Below are positions 1 to 9,624 of a stretch of 64,000 bases of DNA, piece by piece. The position numbers and the translations under genes were made by a program. The notes below the pieces were generated by a model, which was not told where the DNA came from, made no database searches, and saw nothing but the letters and a program-made list of their open reading frames with translations. How positions within the stretch are numbered: position 1 is the stretch's first letter; the number at the start of each line of letters is the position of its first letter. The DNA lies in NCBI GenBank assembly GCA_934201705.1, contig CAKPXF010000012.1, forward strand, positions 1 through 64,000, in the 5' to 3' direction. This stretch comes from an uncultured Bacilli bacterium. GTDB lineage: Bacteria > Bacillota_I > Bacilli_A > RFN20 > CAG-631.

Positions 1-138
1 TATTCGAAGAAGACGCTTAACCAAATCATGCATTTTGAGTTTGGCGAAAAATAACATTTTGATGTTGACTTTTACAATAATCCCATTAAACAATAATATT
101 CACATAAAAACTAATTCCATTCTTTTAAATAAAAATAC
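1..138. other. Left edge, no gene seen
   Basis: No convincing reading frame is visible here. The stretch contains a TTTGGCGAAAAA word near position 40 that resembles the unit of the 23-bp repeats at 26495-26563. It follows the 3' end of the AIPR gene. Whether it carries that gene's terminator cannot be told. Confidence 0.4.
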
Positions 139-1899
139 TTACTCGTAGCATTCAATAGTTTGTTTTTCTTCTTTATTATTTTGTTGAAATGTATCTATCA
201 TATTTTTAACTTTGTCAAACATTTCTTTTGATTTTGTTAAATTTGATATATTTGGTGCATTTGAAAACAATGGGCATATAATTTTTATGATGTTTACTAT
301 TTGATGTTCTGGTGCTAAATTGAACTTTCTACAATATAAACCAAGTGCATATAAAATCAAATAATTTCCAGTATTTAAATACTTAAAATTATCAATATCA
401 CTATCATTAATATTTAGTATTGATAATATTTCATTTTTAGTATTGTCTTTACGATATGCTCTATAACTTCTAATAATAGACATTATGCTGAGATATAATT
501 CATAACTTAATATTAATTCTTCTTTGTTTAACTCATTAACTATTTTTATACGATTTTCATCATCAAAAAGTAATGCTTTATTATTTTTGGATAAATAGGC
601 TAAATCATTTATATTTTCATAAGCTACAAATGTTTGAAATGCTAATTCAATATCAATAATGTCTTTTACTAGTTTATTAAAACTCGAATTATTACTTTTC
701 TGATAATTATATTCATTATTCTTTAATTGCAAAAAATATTTTGTATTTTTATTAACTTCAGTTTGTATTGCTTTCACCATTAAATCATTACTAATTGAAT
801 ATGAACTTTTCATTTGATTTTGCGTATTTAAAGTATAAACAAGTTCATCAATTAACTCTTGTTTGTTTTCAATTTTAATAACTCTTAAAAACACAAAACT
901 TTCTTTGTACTTATTCACTAGAGGTGAAGAAATGTTTTCAGAGGAAGAAATGTCTTCTTTTATTTTTTTCATTATACATCCAACTGTTTGTGCTCCATTC
1001 ACGATACTGCCCCTTGTAATATTTATCTCATCTGTTGAACTTTTTGTAATCACATCAGAGCAAACTATAGTAATACCATTGTTTAACAAATGAAATCTTG
1101 AACAATTATCGCCACTCAACGTCTCAATGATACCATTATTTACTTTTGAACATTCATCAAAGTATCTTACATTACCTGCGAAAACATCTGTTTCTAAATT
1201 TTCTAATGCTTCATAGATAGAATATAAACTCACATAATAAGAACATACTTTAGCATTATTATCTTCGAACAATGACAAGTCCTTTTTAAATTTTATTTTA
1301 AAATCTGGCCATCCATTCAATCTAGTTTTTTCATAAATAGATGTTATTTCACCAGCAAATAAACATTTTCCTTCTATTATGTTTCCAGTTTGATTATGTA
1401 ATGATTTTATTTTAGAATTAAATACATCTACATTATCTCCACTTGTTGTATTCGTAGTAAATCTAACAATATAAAGAATATTGTTATCTGAATCTTCAAT
1501 TTCTGTAAATTCTTCTCTCTTCTCTTTTAATAAATCATTCCAAATTATTGAATTAAATTTTTCATTGTTTCCAATAAAATGTTCGTAACCATTTATCAAT
1601 TTTAATATTTCATCTTGTTTTAAAGCACCATCAATTTTATCGGCTGATGCTGGAAATTTAAACTGGAAAAAGTGAATTTTAGTTTTTTGGTTTCTTGTAT
1701 CTATATATATAGCATCAATACCATTATCATTAAATCCATCCGTGATAGCTTCATTAGCTTCTTCATCCGTTAAATCTAAGATAGCCTTAACCATAAAATG
1801 TCCAAAAGCGCTAGAGTCATTACTATATTTATACTCCTCTCTTATTCGTGTGATTTCTGTCTTAATTTGTTTATATATTTTTTCATATTTTGTAGCCAT
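139..1899 (-). CDS. AIPR-family abortive phage infection protein
   Basis: This 586-aa protein matches the AIPR (abortive infection phage resistance) family. The N-terminal region has an acidic stretch, D54 to NGID (59-62), followed by QFK (79-81), which looks like the core of a PD-(D/E)XK nuclease fold. The family-typical blocks NNGITI (273-278) and IVNGAQT (299-305) follow. AIPR proteins are found in defence islands and some are tied to restriction-modification; the nuclease activity is my inference from the D..QxK pattern. It reads in the same direction as the SIR2-HerA pair but is separated from herA by 467 bp, so it probably has its own promoter. No methyltransferase neighbour is present, so it may act alone. 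Confidence 0.85.
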   Translation of the reverse strand: MATKYEKIYKQIKTEITRIREEYKYSNDSSAFGHFMVKAILDLTDEEANEAITDGFNDNGIDAIYIDTRNQKTKIHFFQFKFPASADKIDGALKQDEILKLINGYEHFIGNNEKFNSIIWNDLLKEKREEFTEIEDSDNNILYIVRFTTNTTSGDNVDVFNSKIKSLHNQTGNIIEGKCLFAGEITSIYEKTRLNGWPDFKIKFKKDLSLFEDNNAKVCSYYVSLYSIYEALENLETDVFAGNVRYFDECSKVNNGIIETLSGDNCSRFHLLNNGITIVCSDVITKSSTDEINITRGSIVNGAQTVGCIMKKIKEDISSSENISSPLVNKYKESFVFLRVIKIENKQELIDELVYTLNTQNQMKSSYSISNDLMVKAIQTEVNKNTKYFLQLKNNEYNYQKSNNSSFNKLVKDIIDIELAFQTFVAYENINDLAYLSKNNKALLFDDENRIKIVNELNKEELILSYELYLSIMSIIRSYRAYRKDNTKNEILSILNINDSDIDNFKYLNTGNYLILYALGLYCRKFNLAPEHQIVNIIKIICPLFSNAPNISNLTKSKEMFDKVKNMIDTFQQNNKEEKQTIECYE

Positions 1900-2366
1900 T
1901 TAATTTCCTAGTACTATATAGTTACCACCATTTATATAGTATCTTTCCTTTCTAAAATTGAGAAGTATTTGTGGTGGATATATTAATATTATTATACTGA
2001 TATGTGTTACTATCGTTATCTATTAATTACCATTTATTAATAGCAGTTTTATTATTTTTTTCATTCTTATACTACAAAAAAATATTGTCAAATCTATATG
2101 CAAAATTGATAATGATGTAATAATCATATATAGTCAATAATATATACTCACATTTATCATTATAGCAACTTGAATAAACGAATTGATTACAAAACAATTC
2201 ATTCATATAATTGTAAAATAAGCACTACATATTGATTCATCATGCACATCATCGTTATATAAAAAGTAACCATCATCTATCAAAAGTATCATGTTATGAT
2301 ATAGTGATTTATCTATATTTAAATATATATTTAAAAATGTATTTATATCATTTCAAAAATTAAATT
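1900..2366. other. AT-rich intergenic region, weak promoter only
   Basis: This 467-bp gap separates the AIPR gene from herA. On the minus strand a TTGACA (2086-2091) is followed 14 nt later by TATAAG (2066-2071). The spacing is too short for a good promoter, so this is only weak evidence. A CCACC/GGTGG inverted pair lies at about 1924-1976. No open frame with a ribosome-binding site is evident. Confidence 0.35.
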
Positions 2367-4094
2367 CTAATTTATAAAAATTCCATCAGGTCCAGTTAGA
2401 ATTATATTTTCGGATTCTGGTCTATTGCATTTACTAACTTGTGAAACATACAAAAATGCTGGCATTTGAAATGCAATTCCTGACACGATACATTCTCCAG
2501 GTGCCAATATAGTAATAAAATTCAAAGCGTTATCATCCATATACGCCACTGCTTTTCTAATTCTACTAATATCAGATGGATTAACTAGTTTATGAATAAA
2601 ATAATTATGAAGTTGTGAAATGATAGTATCTGAAATATCACTTGGTCTTTGTGAAGCTAACATCAAAAACAATCCAAATTTTCTACCTTCTTTAACGATT
2701 TTTTCAAAAACAGATAAAACTGATTCATGAGTTACAATATCTGATTTATTGTCATAAAGAATATTATGAGCTTCATCAACAACAATATTTATTATTTGTT
2801 TAATGCCATTGATTTCTTTCTTTTCTGCAAGTCTTTTAAAAATATTATTTGAAATGATTGAAGGAATAATTTCCTTCATATCTTTATTTACATTTCCTAA
2901 TTGAATAACACATATATTTTTATCTTGGAAAATATCTTTAAATTCTTCAGTAAAATCAAAAATTTTTTTAAAATCTTTGATTAATTTTCTTGCTCTAGTA
3001 ATTAATGGCATCATAAAATCAATATTTACACCGTTTTCATTTTCATGAGCTATTGAATAATATAGTTCAAAAAGAAACAAATCTAAAGAATCACTTGGAA
3101 TTTCAACATCTATTTTATCTAATTTTTCTTTGAATCCTATTTGATCTAGATATATAGTGCTATTTTCATCTTTATAATACATAGTTTTCAAAGTAGAATT
3201 ATAATAAAAATTTTCAAGTCCCGTAAAATATTCACTAAGATAAGTCCTCATAGAAAAGAAAATCGATCTTTTTGAATTATTTATAATATTCTTCATATAC
3301 TTAAGATAATGTGCTTTACTTTTTCTCACTTTATCTTCATGCATAGCTTTATAAGCATTTTTTACAACTGGAGCCTGTGTTTTTTGAGAAGCATTCATTA
3401 AAACAACAAAACTATCTTCATCCAAAGAGTTTAAATTTAGTGGAATTTTATTTTTGCTACCTCCTTTATCAGTGGAAAGTTTATATATTGTTTTGTTTCT
3501 TATATCACATATTGCATCATTTCCATACTCATTGTTTAAATCCAAGATTAAAAATTTACCATTTTTTGTTTTTGACTTTTCTATAAATTTATAATATTCA
3601 AGTAATATTTTTGTTAATGTATTTGATTTTCCACTTCCTGTGTTTCCAAACACCCCTATGTGACTAGGTATTAACTTATTTACGTTAACATTTATTTGTT
3701 TATTTTCATCAAATAAATCATTCCCTATAAAAATTGTATCTTCATTTTCTACACTATATATATTACAGTAATCAGAACTATCTAATAATTCAATATTAGC
3801 AGATACTATTGGTAATATTCTAAGCCCTTGAATAAACGCTTTATTTGCTAAGTATCCTTTAACTTGAAGGTCAAGGAAATGACCATTTATAATTCCATTA
3901 ACTTCTTCACTATATTCTCCAACAACTTGGCAAATAATTGTATCTAGTCCAATTCTTGTTTTTACAAAGCCATTAATCCTTGGAGCAGGCTCTCTTAAAC
4001 CATTTTCAATTAAATAAGGTGGCAATAAAGAAAATAATTTTGCTTTGACCTTTAACCCTTTTACTTCAATTATTCTTCCAATTATTTTTTCCAT
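2367..4094 (-). CDS. herA: HerA-type ATPase of a SIR2-HerA defence pair
   Basis: This 575-aa FtsK/HerA-superfamily ATPase has an N-terminal barrel-like region (about 1-100), Walker A GNTGSGKS (150-157), Walker B VVDEAH (438-443) and the HerA-like ASQRPSDI stretch after it. HerA enzymes form hexameric DNA-dependent motors. Its start lies inside the 3' end of the SIR2-domain gene (13-nt overlap), so the two are translationally coupled. Adjacent SIR2 plus HerA is a known anti-phage pair (also called Nezha), in which the two proteins form a large complex that degrades NAD+ and/or DNA on infection. The pairing here is clear; the activity is inferred from family knowledge. Expression probably depends on the upstream genes. 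Confidence 0.9.
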   Translation of the reverse strand: MEKIIGRIIEVKGLKVKAKLFSLLPPYLIENGLREPAPRINGFVKTRIGLDTIICQVVGEYSEEVNGIINGHFLDLQVKGYLANKAFIQGLRILPIVSANIELLDSSDYCNIYSVENEDTIFIGNDLFDENKQINVNVNKLIPSHIGVFGNTGSGKSNTLTKILLEYYKFIEKSKTKNGKFLILDLNNEYGNDAICDIRNKTIYKLSTDKGGSKNKIPLNLNSLDEDSFVVLMNASQKTQAPVVKNAYKAMHEDKVRKSKAHYLKYMKNIINNSKRSIFFSMRTYLSEYFTGLENFYYNSTLKTMYYKDENSTIYLDQIGFKEKLDKIDVEIPSDSLDLFLFELYYSIAHENENGVNIDFMMPLITRARKLIKDFKKIFDFTEEFKDIFQDKNICVIQLGNVNKDMKEIIPSIISNNIFKRLAEKKEINGIKQIINIVVDEAHNILYDNKSDIVTHESVLSVFEKIVKEGRKFGLFLMLASQRPSDISDTIISQLHNYFIHKLVNPSDISRIRKAVAYMDDNALNFITILAPGECIVSGIAFQMPAFLYVSQVSKCNRPESENIILTGPDGIFIN

Positions 4095-5140
4095 AGTTCA
4101 TTTATCATTTCTCCACATAGTTGTGTCATGTCAATTGGAATATCTTTATTTTCAATCTCTATAATCTTATTTTTTAATTGTTCTGGTATAAAGTCATCTT
4201 TTCTATATTTAAACCAATAAATTGTCAATCCATTAGCAATACAATCGCTCAATATTTCATTTATGTGTTCATCATGTCCTGAATAACCAATAACAAACAA
4301 AACTGAATTATACCTTAATAATTTTTCTTTTAACGTAAAAATAAGTGAAAAATGCTTCCTTTGTAGTGCTTCATTGTATTTATTCATTCCAGGGAATATA
4401 GGCTCCTCAATATTTCCGTGCAATTTCATTATAAGATATGTTGGAACAAATTTTTGATATTTATTATTATATCCAATCATATCAAAAAATCTATCATGAT
4501 TGGCGAAATTACTATATGCGACACTATTATATAAATAACCCAAATGTTCCAAAACATTTTCAATAATATTATCATAATTCAATGTAAAAATATTTACTTG
4601 TTTTGTTGTCTTTGTACGATTTTCTGATTGTTCAATTAACTTATTAATTGAAATAAACATATTTGATATATTTTTAATAGTCTGGCAATCGTAATTTATA
4701 TTTACTTCATTTTCTTTAAATTCTTTTTTAAAACTATCATATATTTTTTTCCTAATTTCATCATCAAGCTTATTTATTGTACTTTCAAAATTTTTATATT
4801 CACTATCATATTCCTTCAAAATTTCAACAGTTTCAACAAAACCATCTAATTGAGGAAATGCTTTTCCATTTACTCCAGCTCCAAACAAAAAATTAATATG
4901 AGCACTAGATAAAATTTTTGAATCAAATTCAGTAAATAGATATTCTTTATTTTCATTTGCTTTTTCTTCCTTTTCATCATGTTTCACATCAACAAAACAA
5001 TTATTTAAAAATGTATTTGATGATGCTTGACCATTTAATAATGATATGGATAATGCTTGTTTTGCATCTAACATATTATGTATATTTTTTAAAAATAAAA
5101 TTGGAAAATTTAAAGATTTATTGTTTAAATAGCATTTCAT
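4082..5140 (-). CDS. SIR2-domain NADase of SIR2-HerA pair
   Basis: This 352-aa protein has the SIR2 (Rossmann) signature: FGAG (86-89), TLNYD (186-190), LHGN (240-243, the catalytic His region) and GYSGHDEH (285-292). Defence SIR2 domains cleave NAD+ rather than deacetylate, and this one has no zinc-binding cysteine pairs. The ATG follows a clear AAAGGAG site. It overlaps herA by 13 nt downstream and sits 55 bp after the TIR gene, so one transcript could carry TIR, SIR2 and HerA. The first 75 residues match no domain I know. Identification as the SIR2 half of SIR2-HerA is confident; the exact target is not visible. Confidence 0.9.
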   Translation of the reverse strand: MKCYLNNKSLNFPILFLKNIHNMLDAKQALSISLLNGQASSNTFLNNCFVDVKHDEKEEKANENKEYLFTEFDSKILSSAHINFLFGAGVNGKAFPQLDGFVETVEILKEYDSEYKNFESTINKLDDEIRKKIYDSFKKEFKENEVNINYDCQTIKNISNMFISINKLIEQSENRTKTTKQVNIFTLNYDNIIENVLEHLGYLYNSVAYSNFANHDRFFDMIGYNNKYQKFVPTYLIMKLHGNIEEPIFPGMNKYNEALQRKHFSLIFTLKEKLLRYNSVLFVIGYSGHDEHINEILSDCIANGLTIYWFKYRKDDFIPEQLKNKIIEIENKDIPIDMTQLCGEMINELWKK

Positions 5141-5195
5141 TTAATGCTCCTTTCATTAAAAACAAAGTACAACTAGTACTATAATAATTTGAATT

Positions 5196-5585
5196 TTATC
5201 TTTCACCATTAATAAGTCTTTTTAAATTTTCCCAAGTCCATTTATAAATACAATCAGAATATCTTGCATTTCTTGGCTTTTTTACATTTTCATCACTTCT
5301 ACCACACAATAGAAAATAATTAGCATTTTCCTCATGAACAATTGACATTTCTGCAGCAACACCTACTGCACTATCCGTATATTTTCCACAAATAAATATA
5401 ACAACATCTGATTCTTTTATTTTATTTCTTGCATATTTTCTCCAATTAGAATCAATTGCCTGCTTAATTGATACATCATTTATTTCAAATGGTGAATCAT
5501 CAAGTTTTGATTGTGCAACTAGCGCATTTTTTAATTCTAAATCATGATCATAATCAAAACTAATAAATACTTTTACTTTTTTCAT
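5196..5585 (-). CDS. TIR-domain protein, ThsB-like (type IV Thoeris-like)
   Basis: This 129-aa single-domain protein starts KVFISFDYDHD, typical of the ThsB/DUF1863-type TIR fold. The likely catalytic glutamate is E79 in VAAEMSIV. ThsB-type TIRs sense phage and convert NAD+ into a cyclic ADP-ribose-type signal. The ATG overlaps the stop of the caspase-like gene by one base (TAATG), so the two are coupled. A TIR coupled to a caspase-like protease matches type IV Thoeris, in which the TIR signal activates the protease. No ThsA-type effector is present. The domain call is confident; the signal molecule is inferred. Confidence 0.85.
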   Translation of the reverse strand: MKKVKVFISFDYDHDLELKNALVAQSKLDDSPFEINDVSIKQAIDSNWRKYARNKIKESDVVIFICGKYTDSAVGVAAEMSIVHEENANYFLLCGRSDENVKKPRNARYSDCIYKWTWENLKRLINGER

Positions 5586-6559
5586 TATATTACCTCTTCC
5601 TTTATCATTTTATAATAATGTTTGCCTAGTGGTGTCAATATACATCCTTTATTATCCATTGCAGCAAAATACATATCAGTTGCGCCATACGGAATTAAAA
5701 GTCCATTACGATTATATTTTTGTAAAATAGTCATCTTTTCTACATTTTCAGCAATTGCATAAGGTGGTTTATTTTTATATTCACATCCTTGAATATTTGT
5801 CTTTTCATAAGAAGGATCTAATGTATATACTTCGTTGTCATTTTTAAAAAAGCAAACAATTTTTTTTAACTCTGATATTTCAATTTTTGTATTACATCTT
5901 CGTAAGCTAATAAAGGAATTAATATTTGCTTTAAATAAAGGCCTTTGAATCCATGGCCCTAAAGCTTGATCAATATATGAATATACTGTGCCTGGGGTAA
6001 CGTTTCCTAAGATGTCACAAGCGCCACCATTTAATGCTTCGATGAGCAAATTAGTAAAAACTCCATGATCATTAACTTCCATTGCTACTTCATCATTTCT
6101 ACATGCCGTTAAAATAACTACACCATCGCCTAAATATGATGTGTCCCCAATTATTCCGTAATTTCCCATAAAACCAGAATGACAACAATCAAGTATAATT
6201 ATTTTATAATTTATTTTGGAAGCATTTGCTTCTTTTATTATTTCAGTCATCTTTATTCCCCAATCATCGTTTTCATAATCATATGAAACTATAAATCCAT
6301 CATTTTTATCATCAAAACCATGTCCAGAGAAATAAAGTAGTGCCACATCACCAGTTCCAGAAAATAAATCTTTTATTTTTCTTCTAATATTCGCTCTAGT
6401 TGCTTCTTCATCTAGTAATAAACTATTATGAAAATTTTTAGTATTGTCACTATTTACTGATAATACTTTATTTAGTTCATTAACGTCATTAATACAACAA
6501 TTTAAACTACAATCATGATATTTATTAATTCCGATTAATAGTCCTTTTCTCATATTCAT
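5585..6559 (-). CDS. Caspase-like (C14/metacaspase) protease effector
   Basis: I place the start at 6559, where an AGGAGGTG site precedes ATG. The upstream in-frame ATG at 6604 lacks a site and would add 15 residues. The resulting 324-aa protein has the caspase dyad: H80 in YFSGHG and C126 in LDCCHSG. The protease domain covers about 1-225. The C-terminal 100 residues match no domain I know and could bind the signal made by the TIR partner. The gene is coupled to the TIR gene by a TAATG overlap. Bacterial caspase-like effectors cause suicidal proteolysis; the pairing with TIR suggests type IV Thoeris. Substrates are unknown. Confidence 0.87.
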   Translation of the reverse strand: MNMRKGLLIGINKYHDCSLNCCINDVNELNKVLSVNSDNTKNFHNSLLLDEEATRANIRRKIKDLFSGTGDVALLYFSGHGFDDKNDGFIVSYDYENDDWGIKMTEIIKEANASKINYKIIILDCCHSGFMGNYGIIGDTSYLGDGVVILTACRNDEVAMEVNDHGVFTNLLIEALNGGACDILGNVTPGTVYSYIDQALGPWIQRPLFKANINSFISLRRCNTKIEISELKKIVCFFKNDNEVYTLDPSYEKTNIQGCEYKNKPPYAIAENVEKMTILQKYNRNGLLIPYGATDMYFAAMDNKGCILTPLGKHYYKMIKEEVI

Positions 6560-6642
6560 TTTAACACACCTCCTAATTTTGAAGTTTAATATTAAATTTT
6601 TCAATTTTTCATTATATTAATTTGTTACCATTATAATTTTTA

Positions 6643-8079
6643 TTATTGAGTTGGTATTAATCTTCCTTTAATTTCTTCTTTCCCATCAAAGAAATTATCA
6701 TAATTAAAGATTGATGCAACTATTATTTGATGCCCTTTCAACTTATTGTTCAATAGCATTAAAATTTTTTTAGAATTTTCTTCATCTAATTCTCCATTCC
6801 TTAGTGAATCAATTATTAATGGTAATTTAATATTTTTATATTTTTCAATTGCAAGAATAAAAGCTATTCTGAATGAAATAATTATTTTATAAGAAATTGC
6901 TCCACTATTTTTTTGAATTTTATTTGTAAATATTCCATTCTTTTCAATATATTGTGATACTCCAAGTTCACTAGCACAATCAAGCATAGATTTTTGGACA
7001 AAATCAACCACTTCTTTTTTTTGCATTAGTGATTCTTTAATTTGATTATTATATTGTCGTATATTTTTTCCACAATCATTTACAATAGATTGTATTTTTG
7101 AATAATCTAAATCAACATATTTAAGTTTATCATCAATTATTTGTTTATAATCTTTTACATCAATATCCATATGCTCTTGATCATCATCAGTTAATTTTTG
7201 CTCTTGTAATTCTCTTTGAAGAGTAAGTAATTGTACATCTAACATTTTTATTTGAGTACTAAGTAATTCTGTATTATCTTCATAGCCACAAATGGTATTT
7301 GAATTTACAGCAATTTTATTTCCGTTACTATCTTTGACATAAATATGATAACTTTCAATGATACTTAAAAATCTTTTATTCTCATACATTGTAGATTTCA
7401 ACTCTTTAATGCTTTTTTTCAGCAAATCAATTTTACTTTGCAACAAAATAATTTTTGAATTATATGATTTCACTTCATTTTCAATAGTATTGTTTACTTC
7501 TTCAGTATCAATTTTATTTTCAATTTTATATTTTGCTATAGAAAGAACGCTTTTATACTCTTTTAATTTTTTCCTTTCATCAGCAATTTTACTGGTTAGC
7601 CTATCAATATTATTATTTTGCAAACCGGCAATAAATTTTTCAACTGTAAACGTATTGTTTCCAATTACTTCTCCTCTATTTAATACAACTAATCCTGTTG
7701 TTTGATCAACATAAATTGCCCCTAACAAATTTTCTAAAAGATTTATTTCACTTATATTAAAAACAATAGTATGTAAATTAAGAACTTCTTCTGGTAAGAT
7801 AAAATTAAACTTTTGATTTTTATCAATTAATTCCATATGGATTCCATTTCTTTCAAGTATTAATTCATTATCATCAGATTCTAATGAAATAATTGTTGTA
7901 AAATTATTAAAGTTAGCATTAGCAGTATTTGGTACTGAAAACCCTAATGAATGTAAAATTAATCTCATTAAAGTTGTTTTACCTTGAGAATTTTCTTTAG
8001 AATAAATTAACTGATGATCAGAAAAAACTATTTTTCTTTCCAATATACCTTCTTTTAAATAAATATAGTTAATTTTCAA
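6643..8079 (-). CDS. SMC/ABC-type ATPase with coiled coil, Lamassu LmuB/ABC-3C-like
   Basis: This 478-aa protein has Walker A ENSQGKTT (29-36) near the N-terminus, a long Lys/Glu/Asn-rich middle region of coiled-coil character (about 160-390), and a C-terminal Walker B in PLIIDSLRNGELD. That split-ATPase layout is typical of Rad50/SMC proteins. It is short for LmuB. The start is TTG at 8077-8079, supported by AAGGAGGT at 8088-8095; the nearby ATG runs into a stop. It overlaps the upstream Cap4-like nuclease gene by 11 nt. ATPase plus Cap4-type nuclease is the core of Lamassu and ABC-3C defence systems, in which the ATPase senses DNA structures and releases the nuclease. No separate middle component (LmuC) is present. 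Confidence 0.75.
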   Translation of the reverse strand: MKINYIYLKEGILERKIVFSDHQLIYSKENSQGKTTLMRLILHSLGFSVPNTANANFNNFTTIISLESDDNELILERNGIHMELIDKNQKFNFILPEEVLNLHTIVFNISEINLLENLLGAIYVDQTTGLVVLNRGEVIGNNTFTVEKFIAGLQNNNIDRLTSKIADERKKLKEYKSVLSIAKYKIENKIDTEEVNNTIENEVKSYNSKIILLQSKIDLLKKSIKELKSTMYENKRFLSIIESYHIYVKDSNGNKIAVNSNTICGYEDNTELLSTQIKMLDVQLLTLQRELQEQKLTDDDQEHMDIDVKDYKQIIDDKLKYVDLDYSKIQSIVNDCGKNIRQYNNQIKESLMQKKEVVDFVQKSMLDCASELGVSQYIEKNGIFTNKIQKNSGAISYKIIISFRIAFILAIEKYKNIKLPLIIDSLRNGELDEENSKKILMLLNNKLKGHQIIVASIFNYDNFFDGKEEIKGRLIPTQ

Positions 8080-9079
8080 TTTTACATACCTCCTTAATCT
8101 TCTTTACTCTACTATTTAATTTAATCATAGAAGAAAAAATCACCAAAGCAGTAGCCATTTCAATATCACTGCATTCTTCTTTGCAATAAATAGTTAGTAA
8201 AATTTCTTTTGAGTTTTCACAAAACACATCATTTATTCTAATTTTCTTCTTGTCATCTTTTTGTTTAGCCGTTTCATAAATAAATTGAAGCTTATTATAT
8301 GTCTCAAAATTTAGTAGCTTATTTAAAACCAAGTCACCATATTGTTCTTTAACATCATCTAGAATCCGCTCATCATCAACAAGATCATCATAATCTAATT
8401 TGGTATTGAGAATAGTAATAACTAACATCCATACCAGTTCTTTTTTTGTCAAAGAATTTTCAACATATGCCGAGTTCTTTAAATAATCATGCCATGTATC
8501 ACATATTGAATAGCAAAATGATGGATCTTCTGAAAGAGATATTAATAAATCTTTCATTGTTTCATATATAAATGCTTTTCTAGTTCTTTCATCTTCAGAA
8601 ATATTATATGGAATCTTAATTATTGACAAAGAGTTACACTTTTCAATTCTATTTTTAAAATATTTATTAATAATTTTTTTGGAAGCATCATCCAAATACT
8701 GGTATTTATATTCAAGGATACTATTATTACAAAAAAGTGATGAATCCGAAATAAGAATATCCTTTTGATTAGAACAATAAAGTAACTTATCATTAGTATT
8801 TATTGGACATTCAGCTAACGATTCCAATGCCTTTTTTAATTTACCTCTTTTTGTATTTTCTGTTGTATTTATTGGGTCAACGACACTTTTTACTTGGCAA
8901 TAAATAATGCTTCCATCATTTAAAACTTGTTCTATATCTTCATATTTTCCTTCAACTTTTATTTCTTCAACTTTTTCAATATTTCTTACAAACAAACATA
9001 TTGATGCATCAATTTGATAATCAAAGCCAAAAATAACAGCACTGGCATTTCGACTTTTTTTGACAGCTACATTATTCAT
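8069..9079 (-). CDS. Cap4-like dsDNA nuclease effector (LmuA-like)
   Basis: This 336-aa protein has an N-terminal PD-(D/E)XK core of the Cap4/DUF4297 type: GFDYQIDASI (18-27), E43 in VEGKYED, and QVK (62-64). Such domains cut double-stranded DNA as effectors of Lamassu, CBASS and ABC-3C systems. The C-terminal half (about 200-336) is helical and matches no domain I know; it may contact the ATPase and replace the missing middle component. The ATG overlaps the stop of a 35-aa ORF by 8 nt and the stop overlaps the ATPase TTG start, so all three are coupled. The effector role is inferred from the pairing. Confidence 0.75.
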   Translation of the reverse strand: MNNVAVKKSRNASAVIFGFDYQIDASICLFVRNIEKVEEIKVEGKYEDIEQVLNDGSIIYCQVKSVVDPINTTENTKRGKLKKALESLAECPINTNDKLLYCSNQKDILISDSSLFCNNSILEYKYQYLDDASKKIINKYFKNRIEKCNSLSIIKIPYNISEDERTRKAFIYETMKDLLISLSEDPSFCYSICDTWHDYLKNSAYVENSLTKKELVWMLVITILNTKLDYDDLVDDERILDDVKEQYGDLVLNKLLNFETYNKLQFIYETAKQKDDKKKIRINDVFCENSKEILLTIYCKEECSDIEMATALVIFSSMIKLNSRVKKIKEVCKIEN

Positions 9080-9179
9080 TAAATAAACCCTTTATTTGAG
9101 TTGATATCAATGAATTACCTTCATTAATTTGATATATAACTATAAAGCCATAATTGTTTAGTTGAAAGATTGTGTTCAT
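9072..9179 (-). CDS. 35-aa leader ORF coupled to the Cap4-like gene
   Basis: A 36-codon frame starts at ATG 9177-9179 after a strong AAGGAG site. It ends in TAA overlapping the ATG of the nuclease gene by 8 nt (ATGAATAA arrangement). It encodes a small Asn/Ile-rich peptide with no recognised domain. The ribosome site and coupling suggest it is translated, either as a small component or as a leader that loads ribosomes onto the nuclease gene, whose own ATG lacks a good site. It is not a known Lamassu part as far as I can tell. Confidence 0.6.
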   Translation of the reverse strand: MNTIFQLNNYGFIVIYQINEGNSLISTQIKGLFNE

Positions 9180-9413
9180 AATAATTCTCCTTGCTTTGTT
9201 ATTCTCATTTTATCTTACATTTTGTCTAATTGTCACGACACACTTAGAAACCTTTTGAAAAATGTCGCATTTTGTCGAATTATATGGTTTAACATTTTTC
9301 TTTGATTTTTATTGCTTTTGTTTTTATCTTATTTATCAAAGCCAAAATATTTATATTTTAAAGTTACATAAAATAAAAAGGAGGGCAATTTTCATGTTCA
9401 AATTATTCATTTT

Positions 9414-9540
9414 ATTTACAATTTTATTGAAAATTTCATAGTTATTCCAGTAAAAGATTTATAAGCTAAATCAAACTAAATGGTTTAACATATTTTCTTC
9501 CTTTAAGTACTTTTTTAACTTTCTTTGATTGCTTTTAAAA
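9414..9540 (-). pseudogene. Decayed 3' fragment of an Abi_2-type gene (copy 1)
   Basis: About 125 bp here closely match, with roughly ten differences, the 3' end of the intact Abi_2 gene at 22141 and the fragment at 19873, all in the same orientation. The frame is broken by small deletions. It lies in the 445-bp gap between the 35-aa ORF and the FtsH-like gene; the rest of that gap has no gene. This is a relic, useful as a marker of past cassette exchange. Confidence 0.75.
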
Positions 9541-9624
9541 AAAACTTATTTGATAAACGAAAATTATTTTTCCTAATTTAAAAAATAATAATGCTACCAT
9601 TTTAACGAAGCCCAAAGGGGCAAT

